Source of the DNA: Otis tarda
Lineage: Eukaryota; Chordata; Aves; Otidiformes; Otididae
Length of the DNA: 64,000 nt
Direction of reading: 5' to 3'
Assembly: GCA_026413225.1 (NCBI GenBank)
Contig: CM048552.1
Coordinates: forward strand, 133,747,053 to 133,811,052
The position numbers were made by a program, and so were the translations under genes. The notes beneath the pieces are model-generated. The model made no database searches and had not been told where the DNA came from. It saw only the letters and a program-made list of their open reading frames with translations. Shown here piece by piece: positions 11,186-23,331 of this stretch. How positions within the stretch are numbered: the first letter of the stretch is position 1; each line of letters begins with the position of its first letter.

Positions 11186-14100
11186 GCATCAGAAGTAAAT
11201 TAATTGACAGCAGTCTATTGAAAAGATGGCAAAGACTTTTATCCTGAATAGCATAAACCAAAGATAAATCTGGGTGCTCAACATGGCATTGACAGACTTC
11301 TTAGATCCCCACAGCCCTTCTGACACATGGTTGCTGGCACCATAGAGACAGGGATGCACAGAGATCCCCTCACAGGGCTCAGCTCCTGATTTGCAAGGCA
11401 ATGGCGCAGCTCCCTCACATGCAGCGTCCTTCAGGTTTATTGCTTAATCCCCTAGAATTGTAATGATCAGTTAAAAGATCTGTCAAACAAGATGAAAGCT
11501 GTCCAGATAAGTGCAGTTTCTAAGTTCTTGCACTCAGAAATATTTTTTGGAGTGTGTTCAAAGACTGCATGAATACTAGTGCATTAGTGCAGACAATAGA
11601 TTTAATGAGTTATCTTTCTGCTGGATATTGGCAAATGGAGAGTCTGGACATGTGTGAATATGTCTTTGGTCAGAAAAAGAAAAGAGGCTATGAATCCAAG
11701 CAGTCAATAGTAGACTGCACAACAGGGGTTGAACAGAGGTAGCGAATTCCTTTCCTTGGTACATGGAATTATTGCAATGATTGATCCAGTTTTGCAACAG
11801 ACTACTCACAACAGACATGGAGAATCTGCAGCTTGAGGCTTGCTAGTATTTCAACAACTTCTTAAAATCCCTGGGCTACAACTGGGAGCTCCGTGCAAGC
11901 TTAGGAGCTGAGGCTGGCTCAGACACCCACAGGTGGCCCATGACTCTCCAAGGAGAGGAATAACTCCTCTTGCAAACCAGCAGCACTCCTGGAGCGATTC
12001 AGCTACCTGTTGCAGCCCTCCTTAACCCCTTTGTACAAACACAGAGTTCAGTGTCTCTAGGTGCTCTCTCTCATGCTTGCCACAGGGATTGAGCAGGGAG
12101 GGCCTGGGGCGACAGGACCAGGGAGGCTTGGGTACTGCTTCTTGCAGGCACGAGGACACAGGAGTCACCCTTATCCTCTTGGTGAGGGAAAGCTGCAAGA
12201 GATGGCGGCTGGGAACCATATTCTCTCACATGGGCACATCTTGCAGAAACCAGCAGGCAGGTGAGGTCTTATTTTGCTTCTGGTAAGGACAAAGTTTTCA
12301 GCTTTTAAAGTCATTTTGCAGTTCATTTCTCTCTGTACTCCATGGCTACTGTCCCTTACAGAATTTTCCGCATTTTTACATAAATAAAAGCTATTGCCCT
12401 GGAATGTAAGATGCTCAAAGCCATCATTTACACCTTTCTCACTGTTTGGCACGTGCTATAATAAGATGGGAGCTCTCTTCTCTCTGGATGGTAGTGTCTG
12501 TCAGTGCTGGCTCAGGCCAGAGCGCAGGAGAACCTACAGGCTAAGGGCTCCTGTCCTGATAGAGCTCCAGGGGTGGCCATCAGAAAACTGGCACTGCCTT
12601 GCTGTGGAGAGAAGCCTGAGTTCCCCAAGAATTTGGAGGGATACTAGCATTCCAAAACACAGGCTGCAGGGTCTTGTCCAGTAGAAAGTGTGACCGCACA
12701 ATTATCTGCCTCACAATTGTCTGCCCCACGGTCTTCTGCTGCAAACTATGATTGCACATCCTCCCTGTGAGCCCTACTGTGGGAACTGTTGTTAAAGGTA
12801 AGCTGAACAATTTATTATTTCACACTAGGGGAAATTAAAAACCTACAACCTGTTTTAGATATTAAAACTACTGTTTGAAAGTAATTGAGCATTTAGGAAA
12901 TTTCTTATTTTCAAGGCAAGCACATCTATGCATCTGTCTGCTGCTTTAATTCTCTACAGCTTATTTTTAAAGACATTTTTGGGTTTCAGTGAAAAAAAAA
13001 GGATATGCTGTGTAGCTCTCAGAAATACTGTTCACAATCAAATATCCATTCTTCTAATGGAAAATTTAGACAATTTATTGCCTTTGATATAGTATCTATA
13101 CTATTTCTCATTGATTTTCCCATATGTCCTGAAGAATAAATTTTACTTTCTAAAATGTACAATGATATCACAAATACAGATTTCTTTCCCTTTTCACTCC
13201 CACTTGCCTCACCAGCAATGGTATTTTCTTCTGTGCTTTTTTTTTTCAGAAGCACGGGTATTTTTCTCAATCTGTAACTAAAACTTTTCTCATCCTGCAA
13301 AAGCTCTTTTCCTAGTTTTATCAAACCAATCATATCATCAAGTTGTTCTTGTGCCTCAGAGAAAAGACAAGATACTCTGATTTTTAGATCTTTATACTTC
13401 TAGTTTTGCAGAACTTGCTGCTTCTTGATTTCTGTAGTGCTGTTTATTCCTGCTTTCTATTCCTTCCTCGCCTTCCTCAATGTTCCAGGGTCAAATGCTA
13501 CCTTATTTTTTTTTCCTTTGTCTTTTGTTCTTAGTCTTTTCTGTCTTTCTCTGCAACTCAAATTTTCTTCCTTATCAAGTGACTAGCCTCCTCTTAACTT
13601 TCTCCTCTTGGCATTATCTACCATTGCATTGACCTTAGCACTTTCTTTCAGCTTCTCAGCTCTCAAGCATAATTCACGCTTCTGTTGCCATTTCAAAATA
13701 TGCCTTTATTGTGTCAGTTCCATTTTTTTGGGAGTCTTTCTTCATGTAGCTATTTTTATTCTATGATTGTCTAAATGTCCTCCCAGAATAGACTTATTCA
13801 TGCCTTGTCTTTTCTTTTTCTTACAGGCCCAATATGTTACTTTCACCTGTAACCTCCACACATTGACTATTATTATTTATAATGGATTTGCTGTGTCCAT
13901 TTCTACCATCTGTGTAGCTCTTGGATCTGAGGTGTTTCAGAGGGCTTACTACTGCTCCAGCTACACACAATTGCCAAAGTTGCAGTTCAGATAATGGAGA
14001 GTAGACAGCTTTTTGTCAAATCACACACACGCAGCAACAACTACATAATGCTCTTGGGTACTGGGATTTTCTTTCCATTCTCTATCAGTAAATCATCTAG

Positions 14101-14431
14101 CAAAACGAGATCCTGATCCATGACTGTGCTACTACACATAGAGAAAGAGATAATAATGCCGGTTACCTCACTTTGTTATTTAGGTACTAATTCCAGGCCA
14201 CTTATTGTGTGCTTTCTCTCATACCCCTATCCATCTAGTTGGTTACCTATGTTCATATATTTTGGATAATGCACACGAGAAGTCAGAAAAACAACAGCAG
14301 TACAATCCTATTTGCTTTGGTGCAATAAGAGTCTACTGCTGTGCTCTGCTGGTTGTAATGACCCCAAGTTTAAGAGCGTGTAAAAATTAAAATGCTGCTT
14401 GTCACTGTCCTAGAAGTGATTTTTTTAACAC
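11186..14431. other. Unique noncoding DNA with pyrimidine-rich tract
   Basis: Nothing gene-like. About 13,000-13,760 is strongly T/C-biased on the plus strand (many CTTT, TCCTT and TTCTTC words), which gives A/G-rich open frames on the minus strand such as 13,019-13,333. These are compositional, not coding. Confidence 0.5.
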
Positions 14432-14475
14432 CTGCCAAGGCAACGATCTCATAAAAAGAGTGCTCGCCTTGGCAG
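14432..14475. repeat. Inverted repeat with 24-base loop
   Basis: CTGCCAAGGC at 14432-14441 and GCCTTGGCAG at 14466-14475 are exact reverse complements. A mismatch-tolerant extension is possible on both sides (CAC outside; GATCTC with GAGTGCTC inside). The geometry is loosely like a small RNA precursor, but the stem is shorter than usual. No RNA evidence is available from sequence alone. Confidence 0.6.
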
Positions 14476-16775
14476 TGCTGTACTATAACATCAGGCTTCA
14501 CATCAGGAGTAAAAGAGAAATGTGGTCTTCAGCGAGGGAAGAATTTATGATACTTGATATATGTTGTGGTAATTCCTGTAATTATGCCCATCTGTAATTT
14601 AAAAAAAATAAAATTACATTTAGGCTCGTGAAAGCTGCTAGAATGACACTTCTGGAAAATGAGGCACATCAGTTACTACCCAACAGAAAAAGCAGCCAAA
14701 GCAGGTGTAGGAGCAGCTCTGACACAAGGCAAGGAGCAAGAGCAAGAGGGAGGGAAGCACACAGCGACCATGCCAGTCACATCTGGGCTGGCCATACTAG
14801 AGTATCAGCAGCAAAATCAGCATAGACTCTGGGAACGGTCCCACCTCCTGTGAGTGCCTCCCGGCACCCCTGCACCATGCCCACTTGCACTTCCAGCCAG
14901 CCATACCCTAGGGCCAACCCAGCCTGCTTGGGAGGGCCCTGAAGCTCCTGGGGGACAGGAGACGACCAGGTCTTGGTCAGCAGCAGGGCAGAACAGGCAG
15001 GGCTTTGGGAAGGCAGAGGAAGGTGAACTCTGTAGGAACTCTGGGGAGGAGGTCTTGAGGACAATACGGGACATTTTGCCTCTACTCACACTTTCTAATG
15101 AATGATCCCACATGCTCAGCTTCCTCAGGAATTTACATTTCTGTCTTGGACCCCATGGATTACATAGACAACAGCTCCAGCACTTCCCAAAAGCACTGCC
15201 CACCTCCCGCACGCAAGGCTCACTCTGTGCCCCCATCTCCTGCCCTTGCTTCTATCCCCCGAACAGTTGGTGAAAAGATGGTCAGGAGCGGTCATCTGCC
15301 ACAGCACAGCAGTGCGTTTGCTTGTGAGGTGGGCTCAGGAGCTGGGGAGGGGGTGCATGTCTGGGCAGAAATGGTTCTGGGGGTGAACAGCTCAGCTCCA
15401 GCCCCCTGCTACAACCTGCCAGCCCTATGGCTTGACTGCTTATTGTACCGCATGCCAAAGCATAAGGAAAATGAGAAAAACAAAAAAATAAATGTCACTG
15501 TCAAAAGAGTCATGCATTTATCCAAAAAGAAAAATGAGTTTGAAGGGAAGCAGGTAAGCTCATGGAGAAAAGGGCTATTACATACAGTGATGAGTATGTG
15601 ACCTCTAGCTCAAGAAAATGCTGGTTTCTAGAGGGTGGGAGGATCTGTAAGGGCAGAAGACTGTCTTTTACACTCACTCTATTCTTAAGTGTCTTTCAGA
15701 AAGAGGCTCTTAGACTAAAAGACCATTGCTCTGAGTCTGGGTGTATTTGTATTCTTAAGAGCCCTCTCAGAAGTTGCCTGCAGCACTGTGGTATATGCTA
15801 AATCCCAAGTTTATAGCTCCCTTCAGCCACAAACTCAGGGCAGAGGATGTCTAGGAATTGCCCTGTGGTCGATATGTGAAAACTTCACCCACGTACGGGA
15901 TTTTACAGGACTATAACGTAAGCAGGGTGACAGCTCCCTGCAGACGTCATCTCCTGCCCTGGAGCAGAGCCCTGGGGAGGTGATGCAGAGCCTCTTGAGA
16001 GATGAGTCCCGAAGTTGAGAAGGCGATGAGCATCCAAGCAGGGCAGATTTGGAAACCTCCACGGTGGATGTAGCTGACACGAAGCAGTCGGCCGTGGCTG
16101 ACCTCTCCCAGAGGCAAGCTGCTATTTCTGGAGCAGGGGAGCTGCAATTTGGGTCACAGCACACTGCAGCCACAAGATGAATGGCACTGTCACCCTGTGG
16201 GGAAACACAGCTCCATGAACAGGAACGAAGGGCATCCACAAGCCATCAATGCACCATACAGCATGGAAAGGAAAGGGCTGTGCAAGTGCAGACATTCGTC
16301 TTTTTTGCTGCTCAGAGCCTGCCTTCTCCAGACGGCTGCAGCACCATTTCAGACGTGAGTAGAGAGAGGATTCCTCCGTTTTGTAAAATACTCTGTGAGG
16401 AAATTTCTGGAGATGGAAAAAGAAAAATCTGACAGCTGAGCTCCTTCTGACATCACTCCTAAATTCCATACCCGGAGAAACTGCCTCTCAGTGTGACTGA
16501 ACAGACAGACACTCGTGATGTGTAGTTCATACACGGAATGTAGTTTGCGGAGTATCGACATCAAACCCGTTCATGATGGGCTCAAAGCTGATTTTGTTTT
16601 ACAGCCAACCTGCCAGTTGCCTGTTGTGAGGGTGGGATACGTTGTGTTCAAAATGGCTTATGGGAGCAGCTAGCTAATTTTCTTATCCGGCATGTTTTAT
16701 TGAAGAAAAAAGGAAATGTAAACAGAAGCACCATCCCCTGCATCATTTTGTAAGACGTAATCAGGAAATACGCTC
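14476..16775. other. Unique, GC-richer noncoding DNA
   Basis: About 14,600-16,500 is GC-richer than its surroundings and carries overlapping open frames of 60-170 codons on both strands (for example 15,098-15,601 plus; 15,835-16,239 minus). None resembles a known family, and the frames are open on both strands at once, as expected from low stop density in GC-rich DNA. I do not call a gene. Confidence 0.45.
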
Positions 16776-16960
16776 TTAATTCGTTCTAATTTAGAGGGAA
16801 ATAGCTTTAATTCTGGGAGAAGGCAGCATAATAGAATCAGTTGATGATTAGCTCACCTGCCTTACAGTTGTTCAGTAATACTCTGTTTTCCTGCTCTATA
16901 AACCGCATTTTAATTGCTGCCTAATTAAAGAACTTGAATTTTCCTTACCTCCTGCAAAGA
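16776..16960. promoter_or_regulatory. Candidate noncoding regulatory element
   Basis: Short unique stretch with several homeodomain-type cores (TCTAATTT, GCTTTAATT, TGATGATTAG, TTTTAATTG, CTAATTAAAG) and no repeat or coding character. The reading is based on motif density alone. Confidence 0.2.
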
Positions 16961-17994
16961 GGACGTGTCTTTACTCCATACCTCTCAATTTCATGCCTCC
17001 CTTCCACTGAACATTTTGCTATATTTTTTTTTTTTGGACTGTACTAGAACAGTTCAGAATACGTTAAAAGTTATTAGTAAGGGATGTCATTGCATCAGTC
17101 ATGACATCACATAACTTGTACTCATCAGTTATATAGGGCTCAGTTGTGTTATCAGTGCTCAGTCCTGAGTTGGAGATGGAGAAAATCTTCCCCCAGCTCT
17201 AAGTGTGAAGGTATCGTTTGATGAAGGGCCAAAAGCACCCTGCCTGCCATGTTGCTAAATGGGATGCCCTGGTCATTTGCACCCCTCCTCCCTGATGAGC
17301 GGCAGGGCAGATGTGGCTGGGCTTGCTGCACACAGGCTGGTACTGCTCCCCAGGAGCATGTGCTAAAGACAACGGTGATGGGAGATGACCCATTTACCAG
17401 CATCTTTGCTAGAACCCAGGTTCTCCTTCCTGGGTCTTGCTGTGTGGGGAGAATAGCTCAGACCCATTGCAATCTCTCTTCTCCAGAAGTGTCTTTGGCC
17501 TGTCTAGACCCATACTGATGACATGTAGTTTACAGGTCACATGTGGCCTGGAAATCTCTGTCCCTCACTGCAGCCACTGTTAGGTAATAAGAAAAGCACT
17601 CAGACAGCGAGTAGGCATGTAGAGTAAGTTCTCAGTCATGCTGCCCCAGTAAGCTCTGTCACCCACAGCATGCTGCTTAGGGGCTTCTTCAGTGGGAAGG
17701 TGTTGATTTATGTTACAAAGTGCTTTCCTTCTATGAATTTGTTTAATTGTTTTCACATGTTGCATCCATAATTTTATGCAGCATTGAGCTCAATAGTTTA
17801 ATTACATTGGGTAATTTGGCCTTGTGATTGTTTCAAATCTGCCTGCTATGTGATATTCTCATTTGAGGGCTCTCAATTCTCCAATTATTCCATTACCACT
17901 TATTTCTCCCATTCCTATTCTAATTTCCCTCTGCTACATATTTTCCTACTTAAAGAATCTTGGTCTTTTTCCTTATGGCCTTGTTCTCTTTCCA
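16961..17994. other. Unique noncoding DNA
   Basis: No gene or known repeat. The frames near 17,152-17,518 overlap on opposite strands and show no domain. Confidence 0.5.
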
Positions 17995-18059
17995 GAGCAA
18001 TGATCATTTCAAGAGCAATGATCATCCTTGTTGCTCTTCTGTGTACCTTTTTTAGTTGA
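17995..18059 (-). mobile_element. Inverted CR1 ORF2 scrap
   Basis: Read on the minus strand from about 18058 leftwards, this encodes a recognisable but diverged version of the CR1 ORF2 segment whose young copies read [13 protein letters not shown] (here QLKKVHRRATRMI). It ends directly against a plus-strand CR1 3' end. A short local duplication (AGAGCAATGATCAT) blurs the left border. Either it is the inverted 5' part of the adjacent element, formed by twin priming, or it is an older independent insertion. Confidence 0.65.
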
Positions 18060-18351
18060 GATAGGATGGGGGGTAGCAGTTTTAAAATAGAAGGAAGCAG
18101 ATTCAGACTGGACATAAGGAAAAAATTGTTTACAGTGAGGGTGGTAGAACACTGGCACAGGTTGCCCAGAGAGGTGGCAGATGCCCCATCCCTGGAAATA
18201 TTCAAGGCCAGGTTGGATGGGGCTCTGAGCAACCTGATCTAGTTGGAGGTGTCCCTGCTTCGTGCAGGGGTCTTGGACTAGACAGCCTTTAAAGGTCCCT
18301 TCCAACCCAAACTATTCTATTATTCTTATGAGCCTATGATTCTATGATTCT
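18060..18351 (+). mobile_element. CR1 LINE 3' end, older copy
   Basis: Matches the last about 75 codons of CR1 ORF2 and the 3' UTR, ending in a degenerate ATTCTATG tail at about 18313-18351. It differs visibly from the three young copies in the window (indels, altered tail), so it is older. It starts in the same CR1 region just downstream of the segment found inverted at 17995-18059. Confidence 0.9.
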
Positions 18352-18427
18352 AGTTCTTCAGTGGCCTTTTTGAGATGTTCTTCGTGAGCAGTGATAAAGA
18401 AGACTATTATTCCACCTATGTGGAATA
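18352..18427. other. Short spacer between two CR1 copies
   Basis: About 76 bases of non-CR1 sequence separate the old CR1 tail from the young CR1. It contains a short inverted repeat, TTCCACCTATGTGGAA, at about 18410-18425, directly at the insertion point of the young element. Confidence 0.6.
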
Positions 18428-20796
18428 GGTGATAGAGGAGGCGATAGAGGAGCCGACAAGGAGGGGTGCCATGCTTGACCTTGTTCTCACCAACAGGGAG
18501 GGGCTGGTGGGGGATGTGAAACTAACGGACAGCCTTGGCTGCAGCGACCATGACATGGTGGAGTTCAAGATCCACGGGGCAGCAAGGAAACTACATGGCA
18601 GGCTCTCTGCCCTAGACTTCAGGAAGGCGGACTTCGGCCTCTTCAGGGACCTGATGGGCCAAGCGCCATGGGAGGAGGCCCTGGAGGGAAAAGGGGCCCA
18701 GGAAAGTTGGTCTATATTTAAGGAGCACCTCCTCCAAGCTCAGCAGAGGTGCATCCCGATGAAGAAGAAGTCAGGCAAAAAGGCCAGGAGGCCAGCGTGG
18801 ATGAGCAAGGAGCTCCTGGACCAACTGAAAGTAAAGAAGGAAGCCTATAGAGGGTGGAAGCGGGGACAGGTAGCCTGGGAGGACTACCGAGTGGCTGTGC
18901 GAGCGGCCAGGGATAGGGTGAGGAAGGCTAAAGTCCTGATGGAATCGAATCTGGCCAGGGATATAAAAAGTAACAAGAAAAGCTTTTACAGGTATGTAGG
19001 GGACAAAAGAAAATCCAAGGAGAATGTAGGCCCCCTCCGGAAGGTAACAGGTGTCGTGGTTACCCGGGATGTGGAGAAGGCTGAGGTTCTCAATGACTTT
19101 TTTGCCTCAGTCTTCACCGACAAGAGTTCCTGTCTCCCCACCCAAGCTGTGGAAGGCACAGACAGGGACTGTGAGGATGAAGAACTGCCCACGGTGCTCG
19201 AAGAGCAGGTTCAGGATCATCTAAGGAACTTGAAGGTGCACAAGTCCATGGGGCCTGATGAGATCCATCCGCGCGTCCTGAGGGAACTGGCGGATGAAGT
19301 TGCCAAGCCACTGGCCATCATATTTGAGAAATCGTGGCGGTCTGGTGAGGTCCCCGATGACTGGAAGAGAGGGAACATAACCCCCATTTTTAAAAAGGGG
19401 AGTAAGGAAGACCCGGGCAACTACAGGCCGGTCAGCCTCACCTCCGTGCCTGGCAAGGTCATGGAGCAGATTCTCCTGGAAACCATGCTAAGGCACATGG
19501 AGAGCAAGGAGGTGGTTGGTGACCCCCAACATGGCTTCACCAAGGGCAGATCGTGCCTGACCAATTTGGTGACCTTTTATGACGGGGTAACTGCATCGGT
19601 GGACAAGGGACGGGCAACGGATATCATCTACTTGGACTTGTGCAAGGCATTTGACACTGTCCCGCATGACATCCTTCTCTCTAAACTAGAGAGGCATGGG
19701 TTCGATGGATGGACCACTCGGTGGATAAGGAGTTGGCTGGATGGCCGCACTCAGAGAGTGGTGGTCAACGGCTCAATGTCCAAGTGGAGACCGGTCACCA
19801 GTGGCGTCCCTCAGGGGTCCGTGTTGGGCCCGGCCCTGTTCAACATCTTTGTCGGCGACATGGACAGTGGGGTAGGGTGCACCCTCAGCAAGTTCGCCGA
19901 TGACACCAAGCTGTGTGGTGCCGTCGACTCACTGGAAGGGAGGGATGCCATCCAGAGGGACCTGGACAGGCTGGAGAGGTGGGCCCGTGCCAACCTCATG
20001 AAGTTCAACCAGGCCAACTGCAAGGTCCTGCACCTGGGTCGTGGCAATCCCAGGCACAAATACAGGCTGGGCGGAGAATGGATTGAGAGCAGCCCTGAGG
20101 AGAAAGACTTGGGAGTGCTGGTAGACGAGAGGCTCAACATGAGTGGGCAATGCGCCCTTGCGGCCCAGAAGGCCAACCGCATCCTGGGCTGCATCAAGAG
20201 GAGTGTGGCCAGCAGGTCGAGGGAGGTGATTCTGCCCCTCTACTCTGCCCTGGTGAGACCCCACCTGGAGTACTGCGTCCAGTTCTGGAGCCCCCAACAC
20301 AAGAAGGACATGGACCAGTTGGAAAGGGTCCAGAGGAGGTCCACAAAGATGATCAGAGGGCTGGAGCACCTCTCCTATGAGGACAGGCTGAGAGAGTTGG
20401 GGCTGTTCAGCCTGGAGAAGAGGAGGCTCTGGGGAGACCTGATAGTGGTCTTCCAGTACCTCAAGGGGGCCTACAAGAAAGATGGGGAGAGGCTGTTTAG
20501 TAGGGCCTGTTGCAATAGGACAAGGGGTAATGGTTTTAAAATAGAGGGGGGAAGATTTAGATTGGAAATTAGGAAAAAATTTTTTACAATGTGAGTTATA
20601 GAACACTGGAACAGGTTGCCCAGAAAGGTGGTGGAGGCCCCATCCCTGGAGACGTTCAAGGCCAGGCTGGATGAGGCTCTGAGCAACCTGATCTAGTCAG
20701 GGATGTCCCTGCTCCTTGCAGGGGGGTTGGACTAGATGACTTCTGAAGGTCCCTTCCAACCCTAACCATTCTATGATTCTATGATTCTATGATTCT
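18428..20796 (+). mobile_element. Young CR1 LINE, 5'-truncated, about 2.4 kb
   Basis: Begins inside the ORF2 endonuclease and runs through the reverse transcriptase, C-terminal domain, 3' UTR and three ATTCTATG units at the right end. The first bases are slightly odd: a GATAGAGGAG motif occurs twice in a row (18431 and 18443 area) where the copy at 47,647 has it once, which suggests slippage or microhomology at the 5' junction. It is nearly identical to the copy at 46.8 kb over their shared 2.3 kb, so both derive from a recently active source. Confidence 0.97.
18429..20594 (+). pseudogene. CR1 ORF2 polyprotein fragment (endonuclease C-terminus and reverse transcriptase)
   Basis: A 721-codon frame, the longest in the window. 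In the family this protein nicks the target and reverse-transcribes the element's RNA from the nick. Here the N-terminal endonuclease is cut off by truncation. The S-D-H-D motif of the endonuclease is at residues 39-42. Reverse transcriptase motif A (YLDLCKAFD) is at 401-409, with its Asp at 403. The F-A-D-D catalytic motif is at 489-492, and the conserved thumb and C-terminal region follow. The first Met is a chance start inside the domain. A TGA at 20592-20594 ends the frame about 40 codons before the natural C-terminus seen in the copy ending at 1494. The polymerase core is intact, but the fragment has no endonuclease and cannot be autonomous. Confidence 0.93.
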
Positions 20797-23331
20797 TTGT
20801 GACATGATGTGGCCCTTCAGAAGAGCTAGGCAGTCACTGACCACAGAAAACTGTTTGGCTAAGAAATGTGGCAAAGAGTGGAGAATAAAGACTCGATGGC
20901 ACCAACTGAAACAACGGTCAGATCTGTTCATAGAGGTTTGACACTTACTTTCGCTCCTCTATATTTTTCTGTTTCTTACCTCATTACTCTTTAAAATTCA
21001 TACTCTCTCCAGATGGCAGAGGTCACAAAAGAATCCCTGAATCAGTCCTCTCCACATAGTCTTCAGTGGTAGCCTTGGGATTTACAGCAAAACAACTCAT
21101 CACCATTTGATCCCCTGTCCGAATATTAATTCTTTCTTGAGGACAAACAAAGCAAGAGGAATTTTCTACTAAGCTCCTCACTGAGTGGCCCTGCTGCTGT
21201 GGGAGTAGGCAGGCCCTTCCTGGAGAAGAGCCACACCCAGCAGCCCAGTTGATGCTCTGGTCCTTTCAGTAGCTCCTGAATGTTCCATGAGTGGGACAGA
21301 AAGAAATTCCAGTGGGAAAGTTGCTCCTTCTGTTTTCACTGCCTCTCACAAGAGCTGCTTTTTTTTTTTTTTCCAGGGCTAACCTGGCATCCCTTTTGGA
21401 AGGCTGATCAGAGACGTCAGAAGGTGGATAGATGTGGATGGTTGGGATGGTTGGGATGACTATAAGATGGGCCCAGTCTCCAGAGGCTGAGCTGCTGTAG
21501 AGGATTCAGTATGTGTTGCAGACCAATGTGCCAGCAGAGTTGAGCAGGACCCACATCAGAGGTGCCTATCGGCAGGGCAAGGCAGCAGATTGCATTGCCC
21601 TGGGCAGAACTTCTTGTCTGGTGACATCCCAGCGTGGACACTTCTGGGGCAGGGCTTGCCAGCTCCCTGCTGCAGACAGGAGCCAAAGCACAGGCAGAGG
21701 GGGTTTCTTTCCACCCCTCCCAAGCAGAGACAGGTTTAGAAGCAGAAAACTATCTCAATATCTTTTGGATCATAACTGCAGCTTCAGCTACAAGTCTGGG
21801 AACTAACTGACTTCCCACTAAGGCTTCAAATGCCTTAAAAGCCTTAATTACAGAAGCACTACAGGACCAGCACCACGTGTTGTCCACTGGAACTTGCTCT
21901 CATCACCGGAGATGGGCTCTGCACCCGTGCCCTGCCACTGGAGGTGGTGGGTGCTCCATGCGCAGGGAGGAGTGGACCAAGCAACAGTGGTTTGCAGAAT
22001 TCTCTCAGTATGTCAAATTATACCAGTACCTCACTGCTGTTCACAACTGAATTACCTCTCATTACTGAATTGTATGTTCTGTTAATTCTATTTGAGACAC
22101 ATGGTCATTGGCAGTTATCTTTTATTGTTACTGTAAGTGATAAAGGTAGCTGTTATCATCCTGTTTGTTGTAAGGATACTCTCAGCTCCGTGGTAGCAAT
22201 GAAGGAGATTTTAATTATGTCAGGTTTTAAGCCAATAACTGTCTTAAAATTCTGTCCCTGCCCAGCCCAGAAAACAAGAGATAGACGGCACGGGTGGAGG
22301 AAAAATAACAGACACCTAGAAAAAAACTTGACCACAGAGTACCTTCCTCTCCCATTTGCTCTCCCAGCAGAAGCAAAGATGACTCCTCATTTCCCTCCAA
22401 AAGTGGTGGGTAGAGGGATAAATAAGGGTGAAAGCGCAGCTATGCTGTATGCTGCATGCTCAGTGGATGTAGGAGCCTCCAGTACACACCTGGCTTCCCT
22501 GCTGCTCTGCAAGGCACTGCTTGGACACCTTTTCCAGCAGGTACGACCTCGCTGCATAGGGTGACTGAGTTGGAGAAAGGTGCTCTGAGGTCATGGAGGT
22601 GGCGAGTGCTGGCTCGGGGAACAGGGCAGATGAGATGAGCAGAACGGAGCGATTTGTGAATTAAAAAAACCCAACAGACAGAATCATGAAAAGATGCATC
22701 TTTGGCCTATTAATGTACAACACCTCTCCCTCACCAGCTGTCTGATAGCAGATCCAAGAACAGAGATGTCCGTACTCCTGCAAGCTGCCTGGCTGTCTGC
22801 AGATCTGAGGCCTCTCCCACATGCTTCTCCCAAGCACGTGGCTCTGCAGGTCTCACCACCACAGCACACAGGGACTGACTGCTTTGTAAAAGTGACACAG
22901 CACACCCTAACCTTCTGATGTCCCACTAAACCTCTAACGCTTCTAATGCATTGTCCCACAGAAGTGCTTCAAGGTACTTCTGACATTAAGCTCCTAGCCT
23001 TTATAACTCAAACATGTGAAATAATCAAGCCTTTGAGGTGCCAAATGTAAATTTAACATTTCCAAGAAAGAAGTGACTGCCCAAAAGGTCATTTCTGTGG
23101 CAACAGGGCCTTGGAAAGCCTGTAGTTTGATAAAATGTGGGGAAATTTAATTTCACACACCTACTGCTAAATTTCTTACTTGTTCACTTTCATCACCTGA
23201 TTACTTCCATACTTATGAATGATTAACGTGTTAGGTTTTGGTTTTTTTTTTAAGAAAAGTTTCTTGACATTTTTCTGACCTTTGTGACGGAAATACAAAT
23301 AGCTGAAATGGTTCTTCCCACTGAAACTTAG
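20797..23331. other. Unique noncoding DNA
   Basis: No gene recognised. There is a T14 run at about 21,359-21,372 and a small tandem GGATGGTTG repeat near 21,430-21,460. The 206-codon plus frame at 21,944-22,564 has no recognisable domain, unusual composition for a protein, and no support from the other strand or from context. Confidence 0.5.

Noticed and set aside
15098..15601. 167-codon plus frame as a possible host exon
   Set aside because: No recognisable domain, overlapping open frames on the other strand, no convincing splice sites, and a composition explained by local GC content.
18986..20606. Minus-strand frames of up to 225 codons within the CR1 copy
   Set aside because: These are shadow frames opposite the reverse transcriptase gene. 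They recur wherever CR1 ORF2 occurs and show no independent features.
21944..22564. 206-codon plus frame as a possible gene
   Set aside because: No domain, no similarity that I recognise, and no nearby promoter or related exons. The length is within chance for a 64-kb window.
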